From Pontibacter ruber (lineage in GTDB: Bacteria > Bacteroidota > Bacteroidia > Cytophagales > Hymenobacteraceae), in contig NZ_JALPRR010000002.1 in the NCBI RefSeq assembly GCF_023630205.1, positions 798,899 to 862,898 of the forward strand: DNA of 64,000 nucleotides, in the 5' to 3' direction. Under the pieces are notes generated by a model, which ran no database searches, was not told the origin of the DNA, and saw only the letters and a list, made by a program, of their open reading frames with translations. Shown here piece by piece: positions 8,734 through 15,655 of the stretch (position 1 is the stretch's first letter; each line of letters begins with the position of its first letter). A program made the position numbers and the translations under genes.

Positions 8734-8931
8734 ATGTACAAGAATGTTTTGCAAGCCATAGACGGCATAGAAATATATCCGCTCATCTCGTTCACGATCT
8801 TCTTTGTATTCTTTATCGGGCTGCTACTATATGTAGCGCTCATGGATAAGAAGCATGTGCAGTTTATGAGCAGCTTTGCCTGCTCTTCAGAAGACGAAGT
8901 GGACGCAACGGTAGGAGGCAACAAGCAATGA
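8734..8931 (+). CDS. ccoQ: cbb3 oxidase subunit IV, CcoQ-like
   Basis: A 65-residue single-helix protein. The helix is YPLISFTIFFVFFIGLLLYVAL, followed by DKKHVQFMSSFACSSED, which fits CcoQ/FixQ proteins that stabilise the cbb3 complex. It sits between ccoNO and ccoP, and its stop overlaps the ccoP start (ATGA at 8928-8931), implying translational coupling. The assignment rests on size, topology and position more than on conserved residues. Confidence 0.8.
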   Translation: MYKNVLQAIDGIEIYPLISFTIFFVFFIGLLLYVALMDKKHVQFMSSFACSSEDEVDATVGGNKQ

Positions 8932-10151
8932 TCTCTTTAAGCAACAAATTCAGAAAAGGTGGTCTGGCCCTAGCGGCCGGCCTGCTCCTGATGGGCACTA
9001 CGGCAGTGCAGGCTCAGGACGCGGTAGAAGGTAAAAAGATTTTTGAAGGAAACTGTACCGCCTGTCATAGCCTGGACGCAGATGTGGTGGGGCCTGCCTT
9101 GAAAGACGCCCACAAGCGCCGCGGGGAAGAGTGGCTGGTAAAGTTCATCAAAAATTCTCAGGAACTGGTAAAAGCAGGCGATAAGGATGCCGTAGCCCTG
9201 TTCGAGAAGTTCAACAAAGTGCCAATGCCGGCTTTCTCCGGCTCTTTGTCAGACGATGACATCAAGAATGTGATCGCCTACATAAAAGAGGCCAGCGAGA
9301 AGCCAGCCGATGTGGCTGCCGCGCCAGCTACGGGTGCTCCAACAGAAGGTGACAAACCAGCCGTGCAAGCCGAGCCGAAGGAAGTAGCCTTTATGGATCT
9401 TCCTCCGATCATGCACATTACCATTGCTTTAACGGGTGTGATCCTGCTTCTGATCGTGGCAACGCTGATCATGCTGGTTCGCTTGTTTGTACCTATGCTC
9501 GGCGACTCTATCTACGACGAGGACTTCCGTAACTCCTTTGCTGGTCGTCTGCTGTTCCTGCTGCGTGGTGATGCTAGTGTGGTAACCGGTAAGGCCAAGG
9601 ACGTGATCCACTCCAGCCACGATTTTGATGGTATTCAGGAGTACGACAACGACCTGCCGCCTTGGTGGAAGTATATGTTCTACGTGTCGATCGTGTTCGC
9701 TATTGGTTATATGCTGCACTTCCACGTGTTCCGCTCCGGCGCGCTTCAGACAGAAGAGTATGAAATGGAAATGGAACAGGCTGCCATCTTTGCTGCCAAG
9801 AATGCAGACGATCCGAATGCGATTACCGACTACAAAGTACTGACCGACGCAGCTGCCCTGGAATCGGGTAAGTCGATTTTCAGCACCAACTGTGCGGCCT
9901 GCCACGGACCGGAAGGACAAGGTACCGTAGGTCCTAACCTGACCGACGAATACTGGCTGCACGGCGGCGATGTGAACGACATCTTCAAGACAGTTAAATT
10001 TGGTGTACCAGCCAAAGGCATGGTGCCTTGGCAAGGCAAGCTGACTAAAGACCAGATCCTGGAAGTGTCCAGCTACATCCTGAGCCTGCAGGGCTCTAAC
10101 CCAGCCAACGCGAAAGAGCCGCAAGGCGAAAAGTACGAGGCAAAGAAATAA
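8928..10151 (+). CDS. ccoP: cbb3 oxidase diheme subunit CcoP with split heme domains
   Basis: Membrane-bound cytochrome c subunit passing electrons into the oxidase. Residues 1-29 are a signal peptide ending AVQA. A cytochrome c domain follows with CTACH at 43-47. A first membrane helix lies near 160-190, then the CcoP signature DGIQEYDNDLPPWWKY near 235, a second helix ending HFHVF, and a second cytochrome c domain with CAACH near 325. Canonical CcoP has both hemes at the C-terminal side; here one domain lies before the membrane part. The gene overlaps ccoQ by 4 bp and ends in a strong terminator. Confidence 0.93.
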   Translation: MISLSNKFRKGGLALAAGLLLMGTTAVQAQDAVEGKKIFEGNCTACHSLDADVVGPALKDAHKRRGEEWLVKFIKNSQELVKAGDKDAVALFEKFNKVPMPAFSGSLSDDDIKNVIAYIKEASEKPADVAAAPATGAPTEGDKPAVQAEPKEVAFMDLPPIMHITIALTGVILLLIVATLIMLVRLFVPMLGDSIYDEDFRNSFAGRLLFLLRGDASVVTGKAKDVIHSSHDFDGIQEYDNDLPPWWKYMFYVSIVFAIGYMLHFHVFRSGALQTEEYEMEMEQAAIFAAKNADDPNAITDYKVLTDAAALESGKSIFSTNCAACHGPEGQGTVGPNLTDEYWLHGGDVNDIFKTVKFGVPAKGMVPWQGKLTKDQILEVSSYILSLQGSNPANAKEPQGEKYEAKK

Positions 10152-10188
10152 GCTCTACTATCCGGAACACTGGAGATGAGATCTCTAC

Positions 10189-10229
10189 AAAAGCTGCAGG
10201 CGCTTAAGTATAAGTGCCTGCAGCTTTTT
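10189..10229 (+). terminator. Intrinsic terminator after ccoP
   Basis: A 13-bp stem (10189-10201 with 10216-10228) extends by about five further pairs inside and ends in a T-run. It closes the ccoNOQP transcript. Confidence 0.92.
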
Positions 10230-10291
10230 AGTTTATACCTGTGTCTGTCGAAATTCATTTTGAAGCTAAGGTTTCAACAAACAGGTATTAC

Positions 10292-10356
10292 TGATGACAA
10301 TCACTTCGCAAAATGACTTAGGTCATGTTTTGGGAGAGGCCAAATTCGGAATTTTG
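10292..10356 (+). promoter_or_regulatory. Tandem FNR-like sites and -7 box, ccoG promoter
   Basis: Sites TGATGACAATCA (10292-10303) and TGACTTAGGTCA (10314-10325) are 22 bp apart. GAATTTTG at 10349-10356 lies 23 bp after the second site. Site 2 and the octamer are identical to those before ccoNO. Confidence 0.78.
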
Positions 10357-10441
10357 TAGAAGCAGATTAAAGCAATCGCTACGTTCTGATTTTCAACTTT
10401 TAATATCAGGCAGGATTAATATCCGCACAAATTAAACTGCC

Positions 10442-11845
10442 ATGGCAACTAAAACTAAACCAACCGATGAATTTCGGGACCACATCTCTACTGTAGATGA
10501 ACAGGGGAAACGCGTTTGGGTGTACCCTAAAAAGCCGAAAGGCAAACTATACGACTACCGCAAGTACGTTAGCTACCTGTTGCTGACGCTGCTATTTGCC
10601 GGTCCATTCATTAAAATAAACGGCTTGCCACTGCTCATGCTGAACGTGGTAGAGCGCAAGTTCGTGATCTTTGGCGTACTGTTCTGGCCACAGGACTTCT
10701 TTATTCTGGTTCTGGCCTTCCTGGCAATGGTGGTGTTCATCATACTTTTCACCGTTGTGTATGGCAGGATTTTTTGTGGCTGGATATGTCCCCAGACGAT
10801 CTTCCTTGAGATGGTGTTCCGCCGCATCGAATACCTGATCGAAGGGGATTATACCAAACAGAAGGCGCTGGACAAAATGCCCTGGAATACGGAGAAGATC
10901 CTGAAGAAGGGCGCCAAGACTGTTGTTTTCCTGCTGATCTCTTTTGTGATTTCAAACCTCTTTCTGGCTTATGTCATCGGCATTGATGAACTGCAGAAAG
11001 TTACAGCGGAAGGACCGCTGAACCACAAGGCCGGATTCGGCGCGCTGCTCGCCTTTACAGGTGTTTTCTATTGGGTGTTCGCTTACTTCCGCGAGCAGGT
11101 TTGTACCATTGTTTGCCCTTACGGCCGTTTGCAGGGCGTTATGCAGGACAAGAAAACAGTAGTAGTAGCCTACGACTACGGCCGGGGTGAACCGCGTGGC
11201 AAACTGCGCAAAAACCAGGAGCGCACCGAAGGCGACTGCATCGACTGCAACCAGTGTGTACAGGTTTGCCCAACCGGTATCGATATTCGCAACGGAGCGC
11301 AGCAATTGGAGTGTATTAACTGTACGGCCTGCATCGATGCCTGCAACGCCATCATGCGCATGATCGAAAAGCCGGAAGGCCTGATCCGCTACGACTCAGA
11401 GGAAGCCATAGCCGAAGGCAAGCAATGGAAGTTGTTTACGCCGCGCATAATGGGCTACTCTGCCGTATTGCTTCTTTTACTGACGGCTTTAACTACGCTG
11501 CTCTTGACCCGCGACGAGGCAGAGGCAACCATACTTCGTACGCCGGGCCAGCTGTACCAGAAAACCGAAGAGGGGCATATCAAGAACCTCTACAATATCT
11601 CGGTCATCAACAAGACCAACCATGATATGCCGCTTACGCTTAAACTGCTCGACAAAGAGGGCACAATCAAGGTAGTAGGAAGCGAACTGGTATTACCGGC
11701 ACAGGGCATAGCCGAAGGGGTGTTCTTCACCGAGATTGCGAAAGAGCAACTGACAGGTATGAACTCAGAAATCGAAATCGGGGTGTACCATGGCGATGAA
11801 CTGATTACCAGTACAGATACCAAGTTCCTGGCGCCAGCAAAGTAA
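10442..11845 (+). CDS. ccoG: cbb3 oxidase accessory protein CcoG (polyferredoxin)
   Basis: A 467-residue membrane protein with iron-sulfur clusters, known in this family to assist copper handling for cbb3 oxidase. The N-terminal part has several membrane helices with FCGWICPQTIFLE and VCPYGRLQ. Two 4Fe-4S motifs follow: CIDCNQCVQVCP and CINCTACIDAC. The C-terminal 100 residues form an Ig-like periplasmic domain after another helix (IMGYSAVLLLLLTALTTLLL). It begins a second operon with ccoH and the SafE-type gene under its own FNR-like promoter. Confidence 0.94.
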   Translation: MATKTKPTDEFRDHISTVDEQGKRVWVYPKKPKGKLYDYRKYVSYLLLTLLFAGPFIKINGLPLLMLNVVERKFVIFGVLFWPQDFFILVLAFLAMVVFIILFTVVYGRIFCGWICPQTIFLEMVFRRIEYLIEGDYTKQKALDKMPWNTEKILKKGAKTVVFLLISFVISNLFLAYVIGIDELQKVTAEGPLNHKAGFGALLAFTGVFYWVFAYFREQVCTIVCPYGRLQGVMQDKKTVVVAYDYGRGEPRGKLRKNQERTEGDCIDCNQCVQVCPTGIDIRNGAQQLECINCTACIDACNAIMRMIEKPEGLIRYDSEEAIAEGKQWKLFTPRIMGYSAVLLLLLTALTTLLLTRDEAEATILRTPGQLYQKTEEGHIKNLYNISVINKTNHDMPLTLKLLDKEGTIKVVGSELVLPAQGIAEGVFFTEIAKEQLTGMNSEIEIGVYHGDELITSTDTKFLAPAK

Positions 11846-11855
11846 GCTTTAGGCT

Positions 11856-11934
11856 TAAATTAAGAATGAAGAATTATTAATGATGAATTGAGGTGCTGAA
11901 GTAAACAATCAGCAACCAACAATCAACAATCAAT
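11856..11934 (+). repeat. Low-complexity spacer with dispersed repeat
   Basis: The ccoG-ccoH spacer is made of AT-rich near-repeats (GAATTATTAATGATGAATT) followed by CAATCA units (CAATCAGCAACCAACAATCA). The piece at 11872-11889 is the inverse of the one at 6073-6090 with one mismatch. Confidence 0.5.
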
Positions 11935-12405
11935 ATGAAATCAACAGATAAAAATAAAAGCTTCACCTTATGGCCTTATGCCATCATCGCGGCGATGGTG
12001 CTGTTCATGGGCTACATTGCCATGTTCGTGTACAAAGCCATGAACCAGGACGTGGACCTGGTGAGCAAGAATTACTACGAGCAGGAGATCCAGTACCAGG
12101 ACCACATTGAGAAGGTAGGACGCACAGTGGCTGCCGGTGATGTGGCCGTAAACTACAACGCCGAAGCCCATACGATACTTCTGCAGTTGCCGGAGAGCTT
12201 CAAAGGCCAGCCGATCAACGGCAAGATCAACCTGTTCCGTCCTTCAGATGACCAACTGGACCAGGAAATACCGCTGCAGCTGGGTCGTGACCTGAGCCAG
12301 CTGATCGAAACCCAAAAGCTGGAAAAAGGACTCTGGAAAGTACGCGTGAACTTCAGCGCGGGCAACGAGACATACTATAACGAGAAAACCATCCAAATAA
12401 AATAA
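11935..12405 (+). CDS. ccoH: cbb3 assembly protein CcoH (FixH family)
   Basis: A single-span membrane protein of 156 residues needed for cbb3 assembly. The helix is YAIIAAMVLFMGYIAMFVYKAM, followed by the FixH signature DVDLVSKNYYEQEIQYQDHI. The rest is a beta-rich periplasmic domain. It follows ccoG and is four bases from the next start, so these genes are co-transcribed. Confidence 0.92.
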   Translation: MKSTDKNKSFTLWPYAIIAAMVLFMGYIAMFVYKAMNQDVDLVSKNYYEQEIQYQDHIEKVGRTVAAGDVAVNYNAEAHTILLQLPESFKGQPINGKINLFRPSDDQLDQEIPLQLGRDLSQLIETQKLEKGLWKVRVNFSAGNETYYNEKTIQIK

Positions 12406-12409
12406 AGCC

Positions 12410-13123
12410 ATGATCTGGGCAGGATTCTTATTTGGTTTACTAGGCAGTTTCCATTGTGTCGGGATGTGCGGCCCTATAGCAATGGCCTTACCATTTGGCG
12501 GGAGCAGCGGCTGGCGTTACTACGCAGGCCGCCTCCTGTACAATGGGGGGCGTATTGCCACCTACGCATCACTGGGCGCACTGGCAGGAGCTTTCGGGCA
12601 ATCGCTGCAAATGGCGGGGCTGCAACAGACGGTCTCTATCGTTTCAGGTATACTTATACTTCTATTGCTGGTATTGCCTGCTGCCTCCAAAGGCAAGGCG
12701 GCCAGCATCCTGGGCACCGATAAAGTGATGGCCTGGGTGCGCCGGAAACTGGGTTACTTCTTTCAGAAAAACTCGCTGGGCTCGCTGTTTATGGTGGGTA
12801 TGCTGAACGGACTGCTGCCTTGCGGCTTTGTGTACATCGCGCTGGCAGGTGCTATCAGTGCGCCGGGCTTGGGTGGGGCAATGGGCTACATGGCCTTGTT
12901 CGGCCTGGGTACTTTCCCGCTGATGTTCCTGGTATCGCTATCCGGTAAGCTCATCAGCCTGAAAGTAAGAGGGATGTTCAACAAAGCGGTGCCCTATGTA
13001 GGCATGACGCTGGCCATACTTTTTATTGTTCGCGGCCTTGGTCTGGGTATACCATACCTAAGCCCCAAAGTGGTGCAGACAGCACAGCATACAACCGAAA
13101 TGAGCTGCTGCAAAAAGCCTTAA
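12410..13123 (+). CDS. SafE/UreH-type membrane protein of the cbb3 cluster
   Basis: A 237-residue, roughly six-helix membrane protein of the sulfite exporter TauE/SafE, UreH-like group. The signature is GLLGSFHCVGMCGPIAMALPF at the N-terminus and NGLLPCGFVYIALAGA in the second half. Proteins of this type recur next to ccoGHIS and are thought to help metal supply for the oxidase, though their substrate is unproven. The Cys, His and Met in SFHCVGMC and the C-terminal EMSCCKK could bind copper; this is inference. It is the last gene of the ccoG operon. Confidence 0.82.
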   Translation: MIWAGFLFGLLGSFHCVGMCGPIAMALPFGGSSGWRYYAGRLLYNGGRIATYASLGALAGAFGQSLQMAGLQQTVSIVSGILILLLLVLPAASKGKAASILGTDKVMAWVRRKLGYFFQKNSLGSLFMVGMLNGLLPCGFVYIALAGAISAPGLGGAMGYMALFGLGTFPLMFLVSLSGKLISLKVRGMFNKAVPYVGMTLAILFIVRGLGLGIPYLSPKVVQTAQHTTEMSCCKKP

Positions 13124-13153
13124 AGCCATACTTGCTTTCACATCAAACAAAAG

Positions 13154-13218
13154 AAACATAAGTCATTTTTGAAGCTGACCTTGCTCACTGACTTATACTT
13201 ACAGGAAACATACCTTTA
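13154..13218 (+). promoter_or_regulatory. Degenerate tandem FNR-like sites and -7 box, stress-protein promoter
   Basis: Positions 13154-13165 (AAACATAAGTCA) keep one half-site, 13176-13187 (TGACCTTGCTCA) match all but one core base, and TACCTTTA is at 13211-13218. Spacings are 22 bp and 23 bp, exactly as at the cco promoters. Confidence 0.55.
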
Positions 13219-13235
13219 CATCAAATAAAGAAACT

Positions 13236-14153
13236 ATGAGCAAGCCATCATTAGTGAAGCGCATTTTGGTGCCACTGGAGTTAAACAAGGCCGGAGAAGA
13301 CTTGCTAAGTTACGCAGGACAACTGGCACAGGCCTGTGGTGCAGAGCTGCTGTTGTTTCATGCCTGCAAAACCGCAAGCCTTACATTCACACAGCAGAGC
13401 AGCTGCATTCAGAAGCTTCGCACGTTCGGCGAACGCATTCTAAGCGACCCAAAACAAGGCAAGGCCACCGCACCTTTCGATTGCGTGGTGCGCCCGGGTG
13501 TGATCCGGGACGGCATACAAGCTGTTGTACAGGACTATAGTATAGACCTGGTGCTGATGGAAGCAAGCACGATACGGGAAGAAGGAGGAGCAGGAGAGTC
13601 GGCTAACCATGCAGCTGCCATCATGGAACTGGTACGCTGCCCGGTAATGGTGATTCCGGGAGAGGCCCGGTACAAGAAACTAAAACACCTGGTCTTTGCC
13701 ACTGACTTTACCGACCAGCAACCGCAGGTACTGCTGCAGATAGCAGATTTTGCGCAGCAACTGAATACGAAGCTGACCCTGGTGCAGGTATACAGCGCAG
13801 AAGAGCGCCCGCAGCTGTGTGCTTACAAAGCAGCGATGCTGGAACTTGAGCGCAAGCTGCAAGGCCGGAAGGTTACTTTTAAGCTGCTGGAAGAAGAAGA
13901 TGTGCTTGAAGGAGTAAGCGAGTTTGCTGAATTAGCTGCTGCCGATATGCTGATCCTTGCCACGCAGGACAACTACCTGATGCAGCGCCTGTTTAGCAGT
14001 AACTATGTGAAAACCATGGCTTACCATACCCGCATACCGCTCGTAACCTACAGGCAACAGAAAAATAAACCTTGTTCGGGTTGCTGTGCCAACTGCGCCA
14101 GTAAGCAACGTGAGCAGCAGGCAGTTGAGGTGCTGCGTGTGTTGAACGAATAA
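13236..14153 (+). CDS. Tandem-domain universal stress protein
   Basis: A 305-residue cytoplasmic protein with two UspA-type domains: residues about 8-145 (KRILVPLELNKAGEDLLSYA, ending CPVMVIPG) and 150-280 (KHLVFATDFTDQQPQVL, ending IPLVTY). Such proteins accumulate during growth arrest or low oxygen. Unusual is a Cys-rich tail, CSGCCANCASK, that could bind a metal. The promoter resembles those of the cco operons, which suggests induction under the same oxygen-limited conditions. The lone cNMP-domain gene follows 59 bp downstream. Confidence 0.88.
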   Translation: MSKPSLVKRILVPLELNKAGEDLLSYAGQLAQACGAELLLFHACKTASLTFTQQSSCIQKLRTFGERILSDPKQGKATAPFDCVVRPGVIRDGIQAVVQDYSIDLVLMEASTIREEGGAGESANHAAAIMELVRCPVMVIPGEARYKKLKHLVFATDFTDQQPQVLLQIADFAQQLNTKLTLVQVYSAEERPQLCAYKAAMLELERKLQGRKVTFKLLEEEDVLEGVSEFAELAAADMLILATQDNYLMQRLFSSNYVKTMAYHTRIPLVTYRQQKNKPCSGCCANCASKQREQQAVEVLRVLNE

Positions 14154-14212
14154 TTTTCTATTTTTGCCGCCTCTGGCAGCGGAATGTAGTCGCAACCAAA
14201 AGGTATCAGGAG

Positions 14213-14581
14213 ATGATGATCAGACAGTTGATTGATGAAGGAGTAGTAGAAGGGGAGCGGGAGCAACGTGAAGCCGGCAACTGTCTTTTTCGTGCCGGCG
14301 ACCCCTTGGAAGCATATTACTACCTATTATCAGGGAGCGTATGCCTTACCACAGCGCCTCTTGCAGCTCCTCAGATTCTGAAGCCAAACACGCTGATCGG
14401 CCTTCAGGACCTGATGCACGACACCTACAGCCAGACAGCCCTGTTACTCGCCGATTCAGAAATTCTGCGAATCAAAAAAGAAGCTTTTCTGCAGGCGCTG
14501 CAGTCGCACACCAGCCTTCGGCTGCACCTGATCCAGCAGATGAGTAAGCAGACTACGTTGACGCAGGCATCTTACGAGTGA
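14213..14581 (+). CDS. Stand-alone cyclic-nucleotide-binding-type domain protein
   Basis: A 122-residue protein that resembles the N-terminal sensory half of Crp/Fnr regulators (CLFRAGDPLEAYYYLLSGSVCL, then LIGLQDLMHD, ADSEILRIKKEAFLQAL) but stops before any DNA-binding helix-turn-helix. AGGAG lies immediately before two consecutive ATG codons, so the start may be 14213 or 14216. It follows the universal stress gene. It could be a small sensor or a protein that interferes with Crp/Fnr dimers; neither is shown. A truncated regulator is also possible, but the clean stop and terminator suggest an intact gene. Confidence 0.72.
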   Translation: MMIRQLIDEGVVEGEREQREAGNCLFRAGDPLEAYYYLLSGSVCLTTAPLAAPQILKPNTLIGLQDLMHDTYSQTALLLADSEILRIKKEAFLQALQSHTSLRLHLIQQMSKQTTLTQASYE

Positions 14582-14603
14582 TCTGCATACTTTAACAATA
14601 CTG

Positions 14604-14636
14604 AAAAGCCACCCAAAAGAGGTGGCTTTTTCTTTT
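14604..14636 (+). terminator. Intrinsic terminator after the cNMP-domain gene
   Basis: A 10-bp stem (14604-14613 AAAAGCCACC with 14621-14630) has a 7-nt loop and a T-rich tail. Confidence 0.9.
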
Positions 14637-14776
14637 AATACCTAATGCAGTACCGATGCAGACCTGTTGGAGCATTAATTTATACCTGAGCGTGAGTAAG
14701 TCTGTGGCAAGTATGACGTAATTAATGCTCCAACTTTTTGCGTATAAGGCAGAGATAACCCTATAAGGGCAACAAT

Positions 14777-15610
14777 ATGGATCATCAAAAAGTGAAGACG
14801 CTAAGGCAGAAACTTTACACGATTGTTTTTGAGGCAGAAACGGTAGAAGGAAGAACCTTTGACATCATACTTCTTTTCCTGATTGCCTTAAGTGTGCTTG
14901 TCGTTTCGCTGGAGAGCGTGGTGAGCCTGAGGAAAATGTACCTGCCTTTGTTTCAGGCTGCCGAATGGACTTTTACCATTCTCTTTACGATCGAGTACCT
15001 GCTTCGTATTTATAGCTCTCCGCGCCCTCTCCGGTACATTTTTTCGTTTTTCGGCATTGTAGACCTGATGTCGATCATTCCTACTTACCTGAGCTTATTT
15101 ATACTTGGTTCTCAGTACCTGCTCGTAATTCGGGTGCTGCGCCTACTGCGGGCAGCGCGTATTTTTAAATTAACCAGCTTTGTTAACGAAGGGCACATGC
15201 TGTCGCGGGCATTGCGTGCCAGCCTTAACAAAATTGTTGTATTTATAGGCGTTGTACTGATGATGGTAGTGGTAATCGGCTCCATGATGTACGTGATCGA
15301 AGGAGCTGCCAGCGGTTTTACAAGTATACCGACGGGCATTTACTGGGCGATTGTGACGCTGACTACAGTTGGCTACGGCGACATTGCTCCAGCAACCGGC
15401 CTGGGGCAGGTATTGGCCAGTTGCGTCATGATCATGGGCTATGGGATCATTGCGGTGCCTACGGGAATAGTTACGGTAGAGCTCAGTAACATTGAACGGC
15501 AAAGTCTGAATACGCGCGTATGCCCGAACTGCCACAAAGAGGGCCATGCACCGGAGGCAAACTTCTGCAGCAATTGTGGCTTTGCCCTGCCCTCGAACCA
15601 CGGCACATAA
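14777..15610 (+). CDS. Voltage-gated potassium channel with C-terminal zinc ribbon
   Basis: A six-helix K+ channel of 277 residues. Helices S1-S3 are followed by an Arg-rich S4 (VIRVLRLLRAARIFKL), S5, and a pore loop with the selectivity filter TTVGYGD near residue 197, then S6. The cytoplasmic tail carries CPNCHKEG...FCSNCG, four Cys spaced as in a small zinc ribbon. This tail is not part of the basic channel fold and may help assembly or sensing. Transcription converges on the histidine kinase gene. Confidence 0.92.
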   Translation: MDHQKVKTLRQKLYTIVFEAETVEGRTFDIILLFLIALSVLVVSLESVVSLRKMYLPLFQAAEWTFTILFTIEYLLRIYSSPRPLRYIFSFFGIVDLMSIIPTYLSLFILGSQYLLVIRVLRLLRAARIFKLTSFVNEGHMLSRALRASLNKIVVFIGVVLMMVVVIGSMMYVIEGAASGFTSIPTGIYWAIVTLTTVGYGDIAPATGLGQVLASCVMIMGYGIIAVPTGIVTVELSNIERQSLNTRVCPNCHKEGHAPEANFCSNCGFALPSNHGT

Positions 15611-15611
15611 G

Positions 15612-15641
15612 AGGGCAAGGCAAAGCCACAGTGCCCTTTTC
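15612..15641. terminator. Weak hairpin between convergent genes
   Basis: AGGGCA (15612-15617) pairs with TGCCCT (15632-15637), with a nested GGC/GCC pair, followed by TTT. It may end the channel transcript. Confidence 0.45.
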
Positions 15642-15655
15642 ATTTATACCTATAC

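Noticed and set aside
9429..10124. Long minus-strand frame of 231 codons inside ccoP
   Set aside because: It is the antisense shadow of ccoP, whose heme motifs and signature are certain.
14714..14725. TGACGTAATTAA upstream of the K+ channel as a fifth FNR-like site
   Set aside because: It lacks the RTCA half, has no partner 22 bp away, and no -7 box at the expected distance.
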